Positions 43,283-52,762 of a DNA stretch of 54,932 nucleotides are shown in pieces. The stretch is from an uncultured Lachnospiraceae bacterium (GTDB lineage: Bacteria; Bacillota; Clostridia; Lachnospirales; Lachnospiraceae): the NCBI GenBank assembly GCA_900544685.1, contig UQWA01000022.1, positions 1 to 54,932 on the forward strand, in the 5' to 3' direction. How positions within the stretch are numbered: position 1 is the stretch's first letter; the number at the start of each line of letters is the position of its first letter. The translations under genes were made by a program, and so were the position numbers. The notes beneath the pieces are model-generated. The model searched no databases. It was not told the DNA's origin and saw only the letters and a program-made list of their open reading frames with translations.

Positions 43283-43729
43283 ATGAAAGTAATTTTATTG
43301 GAAGATGTGAAATCCCTTGGTAAGAAGGGTGAAACAGTCAATGTCAGCGACGGATATGCAAGAAATATGCTGTTTCCGAAGAAACTGGGTGTGGAAGCCA
43401 CCCCAAAGAACTTAAATGACTTAAAGCTTCAGAAAGCTAATCAGGCAAAAATTGCCCAGGAACAGTTAGATGCAGCCAAAGCATTTGCAGAAGAACTGGC
43501 ATCCAAAGAGATCATTCTTGCTATCAAAGTCGGCGAAGGCGGCAAAACCTTCGGTTCTGTTTCTTCCAAGGAAATCGCAGAAGCTGCTAAAAAGCAGTTT
43601 GATCTGGATATCGACAAGAAAAAAATCCAGCTTCCAAATCCGATCCGTGCCCTCGGTACCACAGAAGTTGGTGTAAAACTTCATCCAAAGGTAACTGCAT
43701 CCTTAAAAGTTACTGTTAAAGAAGCATAA
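43283..43729 (+). CDS. rplI: 50S ribosomal protein L9
   Basis: The 148-residue protein has the L9 N-terminal domain (KVILLEDVKSLGKKGETVNV, GYARNMLFPKKLGVEAT), the long connecting helix (about 40-75) and the C-terminal domain with EGGKTFGSVSSKEIAEA. Length and order match the family. AAAGGAGGAG precedes the ATG; it lies 16 bp after gdpP and 15 bp before dnaB. Confidence 0.98.
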   Translation: MKVILLEDVKSLGKKGETVNVSDGYARNMLFPKKLGVEATPKNLNDLKLQKANQAKIAQEQLDAAKAFAEELASKEIILAIKVGEGGKTFGSVSSKEIAEAAKKQFDLDIDKKKIQLPNPIRALGTTEVGVKLHPKVTASLKVTVKEA

Positions 43730-43744
43730 AGGGTCACAGAAATT

Positions 43745-45073
43745 ATGGAAGAAACTCTTATCAAGCGCGTGCTGCCTAACAGTCCCGAAGCGGAACAGTC
43801 CGTAATCGGTTCTATGATCATGGATTCCGAAGCTATCATGACTGCTTCTGAGATACTGACCAGCGAAGATTTTTACCAGCGGCAGTACGGCATTCTTTTC
43901 GATGCCATGGTAGAGCTGTATAATGAGGGAAAGGCCGTGGATCTTGTTACCCTTCAGGATCGTCTGAAAGAAAAAGATGTGCCTCCGGAAGTTGCCAGCC
44001 TGGAATTCGTAAAAGACATTCTGGACTCTGTTTATACTTCAGCCCACATTCGCCAGTATGCTTCTATTGTCCATGAAAAAGCCATGCTGCGCCGGCTGAT
44101 TCGTACCACGGAAGGTATAGCCAACGCCTGCTATGCAGGAAAAGAATCCATGGAAGATATCTTTGTGGATACAGAAAAGCAGATTTTTGATATTATTCAG
44201 CAAAATACCTCCGGTGAATATGTCCCAATCAAAGATGTTGTCTTAAATGCTCTGGACAAGATCGAGATGGCTTCCAGGACAAAGGGAAATGTAACCGGTA
44301 TTCCGACCGGATTTATTGACCTGGATTATAAGACAGCCGGTTTTCAGCCGTCTGATCTGATCCTGGTGGCTGCCCGTCCTTCTATGGGTAAGACAGCCTT
44401 GGTTCTGAATATTGCACAGCATATGGCTTTTCGCGAGGATGTCACCGTTGCCGTATTCAGTCTGGAAATGTCTAAGGAGCAGCTGGTAAACCGTCTGCTC
44501 TCTCTGGAATCCCGTGTGGATTCCCAGTCTATCCGAACCGGTAATCTTACCGATGAAGACTGGAGCAAGCTGATCGAGGGTGCCGGAGTCATCGGTAAAT
44601 CTCACCTGATCATTGACGATACGCCTGGTATTTCCGTTACGGAACTTCGAAGTAAGTGCCGTAAATTTAAAATGGAACACAATCTTGGCATCATCATCAT
44701 CGACTACCTGCAGTTGATGACCGGAAGTAAACGAAGCGAGTCCAGGCAGCAGGAGATCTCTGATATCTCCCGTTCCCTGAAAGCAGTTGCCCGTGAGCTA
44801 AATGTTCCGGTTGTAGCGCTGTCTCAGTTAAGCCGTGCGGTAGAACAGCGTCCGGATCATCGTCCAATGCTTTCTGATCTGCGTGAATCCGGTGCCATTG
44901 AGCAGGACGCCGACGTGGTTATGTTCATCTACCGAGATGATTATTATAATAAAGATACCGCCAAGCCAAACGTGGCAGAGATCATCATTGCCAAGCAGAG
45001 AAACGGTGCCATCGGTACCATTGAACTGGCATGGCTGCCACAGTATACCAAGTTTGCAAATATGAAAAAATGA
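43745..45073 (+). CDS. dnaB: Replicative DNA helicase DnaB
   Basis: The 442-residue helicase has the N-terminal domain (PNSPEAEQSVIGSMIMD) and the RecA-like ATPase core with Walker A ARPSMGKTALVLNIA (about 215), Walker B IIIDYLQLM (about 318), SRSLKAVAREL and the QLSRAVEQR arginine-finger region, ending DVVMFIYRDDYY. It unwinds DNA at the replication fork. A terminator follows the stop, ending the gdpP-rplI-dnaB block. Confidence 0.97.
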   Translation: MEETLIKRVLPNSPEAEQSVIGSMIMDSEAIMTASEILTSEDFYQRQYGILFDAMVELYNEGKAVDLVTLQDRLKEKDVPPEVASLEFVKDILDSVYTSAHIRQYASIVHEKAMLRRLIRTTEGIANACYAGKESMEDIFVDTEKQIFDIIQQNTSGEYVPIKDVVLNALDKIEMASRTKGNVTGIPTGFIDLDYKTAGFQPSDLILVAARPSMGKTALVLNIAQHMAFREDVTVAVFSLEMSKEQLVNRLLSLESRVDSQSIRTGNLTDEDWSKLIEGAGVIGKSHLIIDDTPGISVTELRSKCRKFKMEHNLGIIIIDYLQLMTGSKRSESRQQEISDISRSLKAVARELNVPVVALSQLSRAVEQRPDHRPMLSDLRESGAIEQDADVVMFIYRDDYYNKDTAKPNVAEIIIAKQRNGAIGTIELAWLPQYTKFANMKK

Positions 45074-45080
45074 TGTTTTG

Positions 45081-45112
45081 AACACATGGGAGAATATCTT
45101 CCATGTGTTTTT
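45081..45112 (+). terminator. dnaB terminator
   Basis: AACACATGG (45081-45089) pairs with CCATGTGTT (45101-45109), followed by TTT; it lies 7 bp after the dnaB stop. Confidence 0.85.
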
Positions 45113-45257
45113 GCCATTTTTATTCGTATATCCCTTATCATTATCTCATTTCGAATATTTATAGTTTATTCTGGTAATAATTACAGTCTAACCCTCTGTC
45201 ATTTACTATTTTTACCTGTATGATCATAGTATCATATTGTAAAGGAAAGATATTATC

Positions 45258-45581
45258 GTGAATAACATCCGCTCGCTTCGAAAAGAAAAGCATATATCAC
45301 AGACTCGCTTAAGTACGGAGCTGGAAGTGTCTCAGGAAACAATCAGTGCATATGAAAACGGCAGACATTTTCCAAGTGCCAAATCTCTGATCAGGCTTCG
45401 TGAACTCTTTGGTGTCAGTATTGATTATATTCTCGGTCTGACAGATCAGCGTTATCCGAATATCCAGAGAAGTGATCTTGCGGAAGATGAACAGCTTCTC
45501 CTTCATACCTATCGCAAGATGGATTCTGAAGGCAAGCAGCGTCTGAGAGGTTATCTAGATGGCATCCAGACTTCACGATAA
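45258..45581 (+). CDS. XRE family helix-turn-helix regulator
   Basis: The 107-residue protein begins with GTG 45258 after AAAGGA. The first 65 residues are a Cro/C1-type HTH (LRKEKHISQTRLSTELEVSQ, then ETISAYENGRHFPSAKSLI and FGVSIDYILGLTD). The rest is a short tail, perhaps for dimerisation. Upstream, ATGAT-6-ATCAT (45219-45234) is a possible self-operator over the promoter region. Its target is unknown. A second XRE gene follows after 18 bp. Confidence 0.9.
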   Translation: MNNIRSLRKEKHISQTRLSTELEVSQETISAYENGRHFPSAKSLIRLRELFGVSIDYILGLTDQRYPNIQRSDLAEDEQLLLHTYRKMDSEGKQRLRGYLDGIQTSR

Positions 45582-45599
45582 CAATTTAAAGGTATATTT

Positions 45600-45824
45600 A
45601 TGAACACAAGATTACTGACATTACGTACTGGCAGGAAACTTTCCCAGACAGCCATTGCCCAGTCTTTAAACTGTAGCCAGCGGATGTACAGCCGCTATGA
45701 ACGTGGTGAAGTAGACATGCCACTTTCTATTCTGGTGGAAGCCGCCAGATATTATAACATCAGCGCAGATTATCTATTAAACCTCACAGATATCCCTAAT
45801 GCATATCCACTGAAAAAACTATAA
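45600..45824 (+). CDS. Small XRE family HTH protein
   Basis: This 74-residue protein is almost only a HTH: LRTGRKLSQTAIAQSLNCSQ, RMYSRYERGEVDMPLSILVE and YYNISADYLLNLTDIP. It lies 18 bp after the first XRE gene, so the two are probably one transcript. Paired small regulators can form hetero-oligomers, but no evidence shows that here. Confidence 0.88.
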   Translation: MNTRLLTLRTGRKLSQTAIAQSLNCSQRMYSRYERGEVDMPLSILVEAARYYNISADYLLNLTDIPNAYPLKKL

Positions 45825-45827
45825 CAT

Positions 45828-45883
45828 AACAATGGCAGATCTTCTGTTCCATGCATCGGTAAAACAGAAGTCTGCCATTGTTT
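45828..45883 (+). terminator. Terminator after the XRE pair
   Basis: AACAATGGCAGA with CTTCTGTT pairs with AACAGAAG and TCTGCCATTGTT (45828-45848 with 45862-45882), followed by TTTTCTT. It separates the pair from the convergent DUF362 gene. Confidence 0.85.
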
Positions 45884-45894
45884 TTCTTATATTT

Positions 45895-47001
45895 TCAACC
45901 CTTTTTCTGAATATACTTCTTCAGATACTCATAAATCTGTTCTTCCGTAGGTGGACACCCTTTTACAGAATACTCAAATCCTGAAGTACAGGATCCAACT
46001 CCCAGTTTTCCTGTTTTTCCACGATATCCCTGACCAATGCAGACTTTTGTATCCAGCTTATCCAATAATCCTTCTTCTTTCAACCGTTGCAGTGCCGGCA
46101 GAAAATATCCATAGCATGCACTGCAGGATTCTACTTCTTCTACTGCATCCTTCAACGCAGCAACCTTGTAGCCTTTCGGCAATTCTGGCTCTGTATAATC
46201 AGTATTTCGTCTGCACAGCCGAATATCGGCATGCTCCAGATCTGTACTCCCACATCCCAATTCTTCTGCCATCTTCAGATATCCAATATCTTCCGTCTCA
46301 TAATGAAGCATATAACAGGCACAGGTATCTATCAGCACCGGATCCGCTGCCGTCATAATACAGTTGCGTATCGTCGGATTGCCACCGTCTTCAAAATCCA
46401 GATCCCCACAGATATTGTCCACAACGATAAAATCCTGCTGAATCCCCACATTCAGATGTGCGATTGGACTATGAAGTCCCATGGCATGAAAATGCCGTTT
46501 TTCCTTATTTGGAATCAGACCCTTCATATTTTTCAGCGCACAGGTCATCTTTGTCTGGCAGTGTCCTTTTAGCACAGGGACATTAATCAGGAACTCTATT
46601 TTTTCCACACTGTTGCAAATCTGAAGTTCCATTCCTGCACAGTCTTTTCCATGACTGCCGTCTTTCTGCATATCCCAAAAAGGAACTCCGTATTTTTCTG
46701 TTAATTTATCATATCCACATACCTGTACAGCTTCCTGCGTCTTATCTCCCACCCAGGAACCTTCCAACATAGCAATTTTCTTAAATCCATGTTCCTGGAG
46801 ATATTCTATGATCCCTGCCACTACTTCTGGATGGGTGGTTCCGCCCCAGGAAGCTTCTGACGGCGAAACCAGATTCGGCTTGATTCCAATCTGACCATCC
46901 TTATTTTCGATCATATCTGCAAGACCTGATTCCTCCAGTATCTCTTTTGTCATCTGTAAATAATCTGTACCATATATTTTAAAAATCTGATTTTTGTTCA
47001 T
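45895..47001 (-). CDS. DUF362 domain protein
   Basis: The 368-residue protein begins MNKNQIFKIYG at 47001 after GGGAGG; a longer frame to 47031 has no ribosome site. DUF362 features are IGIKPNLVSPSEASWGGTTHPEVVAGII, EGSWVGDKTQE, a VNVPVLKGH-like segment (INVPVLKGHCQTKMTCALKN) and NIRNC-like metal/cofactor regions. The C-terminal part has CSACYGYF and KGCPPTEEQI, which could bind a metal. The biochemical role is not known. It is divergent from the sugar-isomerase gene. Confidence 0.85.
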   Translation of the reverse strand: MNKNQIFKIYGTDYLQMTKEILEESGLADMIENKDGQIGIKPNLVSPSEASWGGTTHPEVVAGIIEYLQEHGFKKIAMLEGSWVGDKTQEAVQVCGYDKLTEKYGVPFWDMQKDGSHGKDCAGMELQICNSVEKIEFLINVPVLKGHCQTKMTCALKNMKGLIPNKEKRHFHAMGLHSPIAHLNVGIQQDFIVVDNICGDLDFEDGGNPTIRNCIMTAADPVLIDTCACYMLHYETEDIGYLKMAEELGCGSTDLEHADIRLCRRNTDYTEPELPKGYKVAALKDAVEEVESCSACYGYFLPALQRLKEEGLLDKLDTKVCIGQGYRGKTGKLGVGSCTSGFEYSVKGCPPTEEQIYEYLKKYIQKKG

Positions 47002-47021
47002 ACTTTTTTTCCTCCCTGTCC

Positions 47022-47111
47022 AGTGTAACATTTAGGCATTTGCTCCGCAAGGTTCTATACCCAAAACTTAAGTTTCCCCCTGTTGAGTTTTACCTTCTGT
47101 GCGAGTATAAT
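47022..47111. promoter_or_regulatory. Divergent promoters with a 12-bp palindrome
   Basis: Minus: TTGCGG (47050-47045), 17 bp, TACACT (47027-47022), giving a roughly 20-nt leader to the DUF362 gene. Plus: TTGAGT (47083-47088), 17 bp, TATAAT (47106-47111), facing the isomerase gene. Between them is the perfect palindrome AAACTTAAGTTT (47064-47075), a candidate operator. Confidence 0.7.
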
Positions 47112-47149
47112 AAAACGTGAAAATGAAAAACCTCAGGGGGAATTATAAA

Positions 47150-48397
47150 ATGGGTGATGTGAATAAAAAGTATCTGATTGATACTGATGAAAACAAAAAA
47201 TTTCTGGAAGACGTCCGCAATGGACTTCTGAATTTCGGACATGCATTTCCATCTCCTGGCGGTGGATCTTATTACCTTGGTGACGATGGTACACCATGGA
47301 AAGACCGCAACCGGGAAACATGGATTACCAGCCGTATGGCTCATGTATACAGCATCGGAACTTTCTTAGGACATGAAGGCAGTGCTGAACTGGCAGATGC
47401 CGCACTAAAGGGTCTGCGCGGAGAATTACACGATGACGTCAACGGTGGATGGTATGCCGGACTGACTGCCAATAATGAAATCGTACCTACCAAACAATGT
47501 TATGCCCACGCTTTCGTTATTCTGGCAGCTTCTTCAGGCGTACTGGCAGGAAGACCTGGTGCCCAGGAACTGTTGGATGAAGCTTTAAAAACTTACGACC
47601 TGCGTTTCTGGAATGAAGAAGAGGGATTATCCTGCGATACCTGGAACACAGAATTTACTGTACTGGATGATTACCGTGGCCTAAATGCCAATATGCACAC
47701 CGTAGAGGCATTTCTCGCTGCTGCTGATGTAACCGGTGATGAAAAATACCGTGTCAGAGCAGGGCGCATCATTGACCATGTAACCGGCTGGGCAAAAGAG
47801 AATCACTGGCGTATTCCGGAGCATTTTTCCAAAGACTGGGTGGCTGATCTGGAATGTAACAAAGAACGTCCTGACGATCCATTTAAGCCTTACGGAGCAA
47901 CTCCCGGACATGGTATTGAATGGGCAAGACTGATTACTCAATGGGCACTTTCCTTCTACCGCACCAACAAACAGAATGCTGTATCCTATATTGTCATGGC
48001 TGAATCTCTTTACAATCGTGCCATCGAAGATGCATGGTATGCAGATGGCGCACCTGGTATCTGCTACACCACAGACTGGGAAGGCAAACCTGTAGTTCAT
48101 GACCGTATGCACTGGACACTGGCTGAAGCCATTAATACTTCTGCTGTACTCTGGCATGTAACCAAAAATCAAAAATATGCCGATGACTATGCCAAATTCA
48201 TGCAGTATCTGGATGAAAAAGTACTGGATCATGTACATGGCTCCTGGTTCCACCAGCTGGATCAGAATAATGAACTTTTGACTACTGTATGGCCGGGCAA
48301 ATCTGACCTGTATCATGCAACTCAGGCAACCCTGATTCCTTATTACGCACCGGATCTGTCCATTGCACCGGCTGTTAAAGAAGGAAAAACCTGCTAA
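47150..48397 (+). CDS. AGE-family aldose-ketose isomerase/epimerase (YihS-like)
   Basis: The 415-residue protein is an (alpha/alpha)6-barrel member of the N-acylglucosamine 2-epimerase family. Family marks are NFGHAFPSPGGGSYYL, ETWITSRMAHVYSIG (Arg and His), QCYAHAFVILAAS, PGHGIEWARLI and DHVHGSWFHQLD. It resembles YihS-type enzymes that isomerise sulfoquinovose, mannose or related aldoses; substrate is uncertain. ATG 47150 follows AGGGGG; an earlier GTG at 47117 coincides with the predicted transcript start (TATAAT at 47106-47111) and cannot be used. No other sulfosugar gene is seen nearby. Confidence 0.85.
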   Translation: MGDVNKKYLIDTDENKKFLEDVRNGLLNFGHAFPSPGGGSYYLGDDGTPWKDRNRETWITSRMAHVYSIGTFLGHEGSAELADAALKGLRGELHDDVNGGWYAGLTANNEIVPTKQCYAHAFVILAASSGVLAGRPGAQELLDEALKTYDLRFWNEEEGLSCDTWNTEFTVLDDYRGLNANMHTVEAFLAAADVTGDEKYRVRAGRIIDHVTGWAKENHWRIPEHFSKDWVADLECNKERPDDPFKPYGATPGHGIEWARLITQWALSFYRTNKQNAVSYIVMAESLYNRAIEDAWYADGAPGICYTTDWEGKPVVHDRMHWTLAEAINTSAVLWHVTKNQKYADDYAKFMQYLDEKVLDHVHGSWFHQLDQNNELLTTVWPGKSDLYHATQATLIPYYAPDLSIAPAVKEGKTC

Positions 48398-48410
48398 TTG
48401 GAGAAGATGA

Positions 48411-49388
48411 ATGGATATAAGTATCAACTGTATTCTGCCTCCAGACAATGAATTTCAGAAATTGGATCTGCTGGTCTCGCAGGGATCTTTTGAGCTGGTG
48501 AATTACCAGCCAGACCAGAAAACTCAGAATCTGAAACTTGTCTATCTGATGAACGATGCAGTAGAAAGTTTTCTGGTTTTTCAGGAAGCTCGCCTCACCG
48601 GTGAATATCTGCCTGATTTTGAGGGTGATTTATCCGCATCTCTGTCAGAAGATGCACAAGGATATGTCTTGGTCCTGCATCAGGATACAACCGTATGTAC
48701 TCTGTTTTTCCAGGATCTGGTTTCGGAGACTCATTTATTTGATTATGGAAAAACCGGTCATTTCTGGGTAAAGAAATGGGAATATCTGCGTCAGTTGGAG
48801 TATCGGATTGCAATCTTGCATGACAAACTGGAATATCTTGGAACTGAATATTGTAATAAAACGGAACAGATGCTAGCTATTCTGGCTGCTTTTCCGCCAT
48901 TGAACTGTAGCTGTTATCCGGCTGTCCCGGACAAATATCTGGTTCCGAAATATCCTCGCTGGTTCGTGTCTCAGGCAGCCATTGACGTAATGCGTCAACT
49001 GGCTTTGGAAGCAAAAGATCCTGCGCTGATACGCTGGCTGAATCTGTACCGGCGCTTTCCGATAAGGATTGTAGCCAGCCACATCGCACATTTGCTACAT
49101 CAGACCACACATGCAGGTGTGGTGGATCTGCTTACAGATAAACTGGCAGATGCAGCTTCTTCCTACCCGGAACGGATCTTTTCTGAAGATATCGAAGGAC
49201 AGATCTGTGGTCTGTACCAACAGGCAAAATTCCGACAAAACGAATTACTTTCTCAGGGAATTAGGTCCGATATTTTAAAAGAAGAACCTTTTCAATGTAC
49301 AGATGATACGCTTATATACAAAGTGCACTTGATGATCTGGAAGAAAAAAAGAAAAAGCCGGATCGTGGAGATCGAGACTTTTTCCTAA
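48411..49388 (+). CDS. Hypothetical protein (possibly DUF3878)
   Basis: The 325-residue protein starts MDISINCILPPDNEF and follows the isomerase by 13 bp, so it is likely cotranscribed. No signal peptide or membrane segment is seen. The middle has a helical region with YLRQLEYRIAILHDKLEYLG and a Cys/Tyr-rich NCSCYPAVPDKYLVPKYP, then a largely helical end. I do not recognise motifs that give a function; DUF3878 is a guess from length and context only. The end contains a short hairpin (around GAAAAAG/CTTTTTC) near the stop that could be a weak terminator. Confidence 0.55.
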   Translation: MDISINCILPPDNEFQKLDLLVSQGSFELVNYQPDQKTQNLKLVYLMNDAVESFLVFQEARLTGEYLPDFEGDLSASLSEDAQGYVLVLHQDTTVCTLFFQDLVSETHLFDYGKTGHFWVKKWEYLRQLEYRIAILHDKLEYLGTEYCNKTEQMLAILAAFPPLNCSCYPAVPDKYLVPKYPRWFVSQAAIDVMRQLALEAKDPALIRWLNLYRRFPIRIVASHIAHLLHQTTHAGVVDLLTDKLADAASSYPERIFSEDIEGQICGLYQQAKFRQNELLSQGIRSDILKEEPFQCTDDTLIYKVHLMIWKKKRKSRIVEIETFS

Positions 49389-49439
49389 ATTTATCTTTAT
49401 TATGGCACCTGTCACGCCAGATGCATTTATCTTTGTTTC

Positions 49440-50138
49440 CTATCTCAACGAACGCAGATAGGCTTTCTGCTCCGGTGTAATCCGATAGCTTTCAATGGCT
49501 TTCTGAATGGTCTTTTTATGCACCCATTCAGGAAGCCTTTTTTCTTCCAGATAGGGAATCGTAAGATCCCATTGTTTCGCCAGAGCAGTTGCCAGGTACC
49601 AGGCAATCATCATATTCACATAATACTCTTCTGATTTTACAGCTGTTACCCACTCCAGATATTCTGGTTGAAAGTCTTCATCCAGATACAGATTCATCAG
49701 GACACCCATTCCATAACGCACAATATAGGTTTTTCCTGATACCAGCCACTGCGGGATCTCTTTCAACAGTTCTTTCTTATGCTTCGCATAGCATTTGGGC
49801 AATGGCATGTCACAGGTCGCCCAGTTATTGATATAAGGCAAAAACACTTTCACCTGTTCCAGACAGGTATCATAATCCTTTTCCGCATTCACAATCATCA
49901 AATGAAGATTATTCTCTTCATAATACTGATGCGGAAGCTGCTTTACAAATGCTTTTGCCTCTTCTGTTTTTCCAAATTCTTTTGCAAACTTGCGCAGTAT
50001 TGGTGTTCGGATTCCAATGATTGTCTCCTTATCAATGCCCGGCAATAATCTACTGTGAAAATCCCTGTATTTCAAGTCCTGCATCATGAATAACTGCTGT
50101 TGTAATGCGGTATGTAATTCCATAAATATTTCATTCAT
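49440..50138 (-). CDS. DNA alkylation repair protein (AlkD-like, HEAT-repeat)
   Basis: The 232-residue all-helical protein matches AlkD-type HEAT-repeat glycosylases, which excise N3- and N7-alkylpurines. Features are GIRTPILRKFAKEFGK, NNLHLMIVNAEKDYD, a WATCDMPLPKCYAKHKKELL segment (about 108-127), YIVRYGMGVLMNLYLD and YYVNMMIAWYLATALAKQWD. The WATCD tryptophan/aspartate fits the lesion-binding site. It overlaps the downstream end of the hybrid kinase gene by 8 bp, so the two are translationally coupled. The substrate is inferred from the family. Confidence 0.85.
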   Translation of the reverse strand: MNEIFMELHTALQQQLFMMQDLKYRDFHSRLLPGIDKETIIGIRTPILRKFAKEFGKTEEAKAFVKQLPHQYYEENNLHLMIVNAEKDYDTCLEQVKVFLPYINNWATCDMPLPKCYAKHKKELLKEIPQWLVSGKTYIVRYGMGVLMNLYLDEDFQPEYLEWVTAVKSEEYYVNMMIAWYLATALAKQWDLTIPYLEEKRLPEWVHKKTIQKAIESYRITPEQKAYLRSLR

Positions 50139-52203
50139 TTTTATTATCCACTAAATGACAGATTGTCATCATCACTTTTTTTATATCTAAAGGCTTCGCC
50201 AGATGAGCATTCATCCCCACAGCAATGCACTTTTCAACATCTTCCTGGAATGCATTTGCTGTCATAGCTATAATAGGTATTGTTTTTGCATCTGAACGTT
50301 CTAATGATCTGATTGTCCTCGTAGCTGTATACCCATCCATAACAGGCATCATCAAATCCATCAGAATTACATCAAATGTTCCTGCCGGTTTCTCTTTAAA
50401 TAATTCTACTGCCTGCTTTCCATTCTCCACTCTGATAATCAACGCTCCGGCATCTTCGAGAACTGTCTTTGCTATTTCCGCATTCAGCTCATTATCTTCT
50501 GCAATGAGAATTCTTTTTCCCTTTATTGTGTGAATTGCAGATGGCTTAATAGTATTCTGGCTTTCGTATACCTCTTCTTTCGATGCTGCGTCAAAAGAAA
50601 GATCTACCGTAAATTTTGTTCCAATGCCCTGTCTGCTTTCCACCTGAATACTTCCACCCATCAATTCTATTATGGATTTGATAATAGAAAGTCCCAATCC
50701 GGTTCCCTGCACCTTATTTTCTATAGTGGTATGTTCTCTGGAAAATTCCTCATAGATATGTGGAAGATATTCTTCACTCATACCAATACCCGTATCTTCA
50801 CATGAGAAAATATAACGTATCTTTGAAGGATTCTCTGATACTGCCTCATGTACTTCCACATGGATGGAATGTCCCTCCGGGGTATACTTTATAGCATTAC
50901 TGATAATATTCAGCATAATCTCCTGTAACTTTGTCTGATCACAGACAGCATAATGATGTCTTACATCTAAAACGGCATGATACTGCAGATTCTTCTTTCT
51001 GATATCCTCTTCGAACACTGTATTTACCCTGTGGAATAATGCATCCATATCCTCAGCTTTTAACTGCAATACCGCAGTACCGCTTTCAATCCTGGCCATT
51101 TCCAGAACCTGATTGATGATCAACAGCAGAAGATTACTGGAAGACTGTATCTTTCCCAGATATTCTTTTGCCTTTTTTTCATTTTGCAGATTCTTCTCCA
51201 ACAAACCGGAAAAACCCACAATTGCATTCATCGGAGTTCGAATATCATGGCTCATATTAAATAAAAATCTTGTTTTTGCCTCATTGGCTTTTTTTGCCTG
51301 TTCAGCAGATTTTTCCAGTTCCGCTTCATATTGTCTTTCCCTGTATTTTTTGCTGAATATCAAATAAAATACCGTGGCAATCAATAATGAGAATACATAA
51401 GAAACGACAATACACATAATCCAGTAAGAACGTGGAATCCATCCCGCTGAGGGTATAATGTCAAAATACCATGTGTTATTGGGAACTGTGCATTCTACTG
51501 TCAGAATGTTGTCCGGTATATCACCCTGGCTCTCTGCCAGAATAATCCTGTCGCTGTCGTCTCTGTCATATGTCCAGATTCTGTAACAGAAATCCGCATC
51601 ACTTAAATAATCAAGATTTATCTCATCAATGAAGCGATTCCAGTCAATCACCAGGATCACAAATCCCCAGAACTCACCTTTATCTGAATTATTATCCTGA
51701 TAAACCGGATTAAAAAGCAGTGCCCCTGTTCCTCCCTGCTTTAACTGGTATGGTCCTCCAATCGTATATTTTCCGCTCTCCATTGCCAGAACTGCATCCT
51801 TTTTTCGCTCATGCTCCCGCAGCATATCCAGTCCAAAAGCTCCCTCATTTCCCTGTTTCGGATAAATGTCTGTAACAATGCCATCAGGTGCCAGTTCAAA
51901 TGCCTTTATCACTCCATTTTCATTCGGAATCTTTTCTGCCAGTTCAGAAAAAGTGTTCTCGTTCAGATTCTCTCCGGCACTGATATAATTTCCCAAAAGA
52001 TCAGAGATCATGATATACTGTTCCAGTCTTGCCCTGACTCTTTTCTCCGTAATCTGCGCCATATATTTTCCAGTTGTCTTTTTATCCTTTTCCAGATTAT
52101 GGAACAGAAAAACGCCAACAAAGAATGCCGCCAGACAAGTAATCAATCCAACAATATAACAATATATTTTTATCCTTTTATACGATCCGCTGTCCTTTTT
52201 CAT
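50131..52203 (-). CDS. Hybrid sensor histidine kinase (CHASE domain)
   Basis: The 690-residue protein has two membrane helices (about 12-32 and 255-280) flanking an extracellular CHASE-type sensor (about 40-245, with VIKAFELAPDGIVTDIYP). It then has HisKA with SHDIRTPMNAIVGFSG (His about 315), HATPase with N box NIISNAIKYTP, G1 EDTGIGM and GTGLGLSI, and a C-terminal receiver (about 565-685) with the phospho-Asp in ILMDLMMPVMDG. There is no HPt domain, so an outside phosphotransfer protein or direct output is needed. It has its own promoter. A partner regulator is not encoded intact nearby. Confidence 0.93.
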   Translation of the reverse strand: MKKDSGSYKRIKIYCYIVGLITCLAAFFVGVFLFHNLEKDKKTTGKYMAQITEKRVRARLEQYIMISDLLGNYISAGENLNENTFSELAEKIPNENGVIKAFELAPDGIVTDIYPKQGNEGAFGLDMLREHERKKDAVLAMESGKYTIGGPYQLKQGGTGALLFNPVYQDNNSDKGEFWGFVILVIDWNRFIDEINLDYLSDADFCYRIWTYDRDDSDRIILAESQGDIPDNILTVECTVPNNTWYFDIIPSAGWIPRSYWIMCIVVSYVFSLLIATVFYLIFSKKYRERQYEAELEKSAEQAKKANEAKTRFLFNMSHDIRTPMNAIVGFSGLLEKNLQNEKKAKEYLGKIQSSSNLLLLIINQVLEMARIESGTAVLQLKAEDMDALFHRVNTVFEEDIRKKNLQYHAVLDVRHHYAVCDQTKLQEIMLNIISNAIKYTPEGHSIHVEVHEAVSENPSKIRYIFSCEDTGIGMSEEYLPHIYEEFSREHTTIENKVQGTGLGLSIIKSIIELMGGSIQVESRQGIGTKFTVDLSFDAASKEEVYESQNTIKPSAIHTIKGKRILIAEDNELNAEIAKTVLEDAGALIIRVENGKQAVELFKEKPAGTFDVILMDLMMPVMDGYTATRTIRSLERSDAKTIPIIAMTANAFQEDVEKCIAVGMNAHLAKPLDIKKVMMTICHLVDNKNE

Positions 52204-52279
52204 TCTGCTATTCCTCTATGCCAGTCCTATAGATTTACATCTCAGACCTTCGGCTGATTTGTTGACGAATTTTTCTTTT

Positions 52280-52308
52280 ATTATACATTTTTTCCTAAAA
52301 TAAGTCTA
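52280..52308 (-). promoter_or_regulatory. Promoter of the hybrid kinase
   Basis: TAGACT (52308-52303) and a perfect TATAAT (52285-52280) are 17 bp apart on the minus strand, about 80 bp upstream of the kinase ATG. The leader has no clear structure. Confidence 0.7.
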
Positions 52309-52327
52309 TTGCAAATCTGATTGCGTC

Positions 52328-52762
52328 TTAGTGCTTATAGCATATTGTAAGGGCGATTTTACTATAGCAAAACATACCGTTCTGAGATAAAGACAGTAAA
52401 AAAAGGGGCTGTCTATTTCTGTGATATGCTCCCAGCAGAAAACATTTGCGTACTGTCTTGAAATCAGGAAACACACTGACCATAGCTACTGCTTTGCACA
52501 ATTTTTCCCGCTTTATTTCTTCCAGAATAATCATGTCCGGATTCTCTGCATCAGGTTCCAGCAATAACAATTGCGGCTTCCTCTCTCTGATCCTTGTGCA
52601 CAGATGTTCATAATCTTCTGTCACATCCTCGATCTGAAAACCTGATACTTCTCCCCAGATATGCATCCGATTCAGTTCCTGTAATATACTTTTGTTTTTG
52701 ATGTTGCAAAAACTATAGAATTTTGTCGGAAACGAGTACATTTGTCTGATAGATTCTTTCAA
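52328..52762 (-). pseudogene. Response-regulator receiver fragment
   Basis: The 144-codon frame looks like part of a receiver domain. IEDVTEDYEHLCTRIRERKP, LLLLEPDAENPDMIILEEI (where the phospho-Asp region would be) and AVAMVSVFPDFKTVRKCFLLGAY match the beta3-to-alpha4 stretch of AraC-type response regulators. After GAY, where DY(L/V) and a Lys would be expected, the reading frame changes to an unrelated tail (HRNRQPLF onward). The output domain is missing, and no ribosome site stands before the first ATG. It is best read as a decayed regulator, perhaps once the partner of the hybrid kinase. Confidence 0.6.

Noticed and set aside
47117..47149. GTG start at 47117 for the isomerase gene
   Set aside because: It lies at the predicted transcript start after TATAAT (47106-47111) and lacks a ribosome site; ATG 47150 follows AGGGGG.
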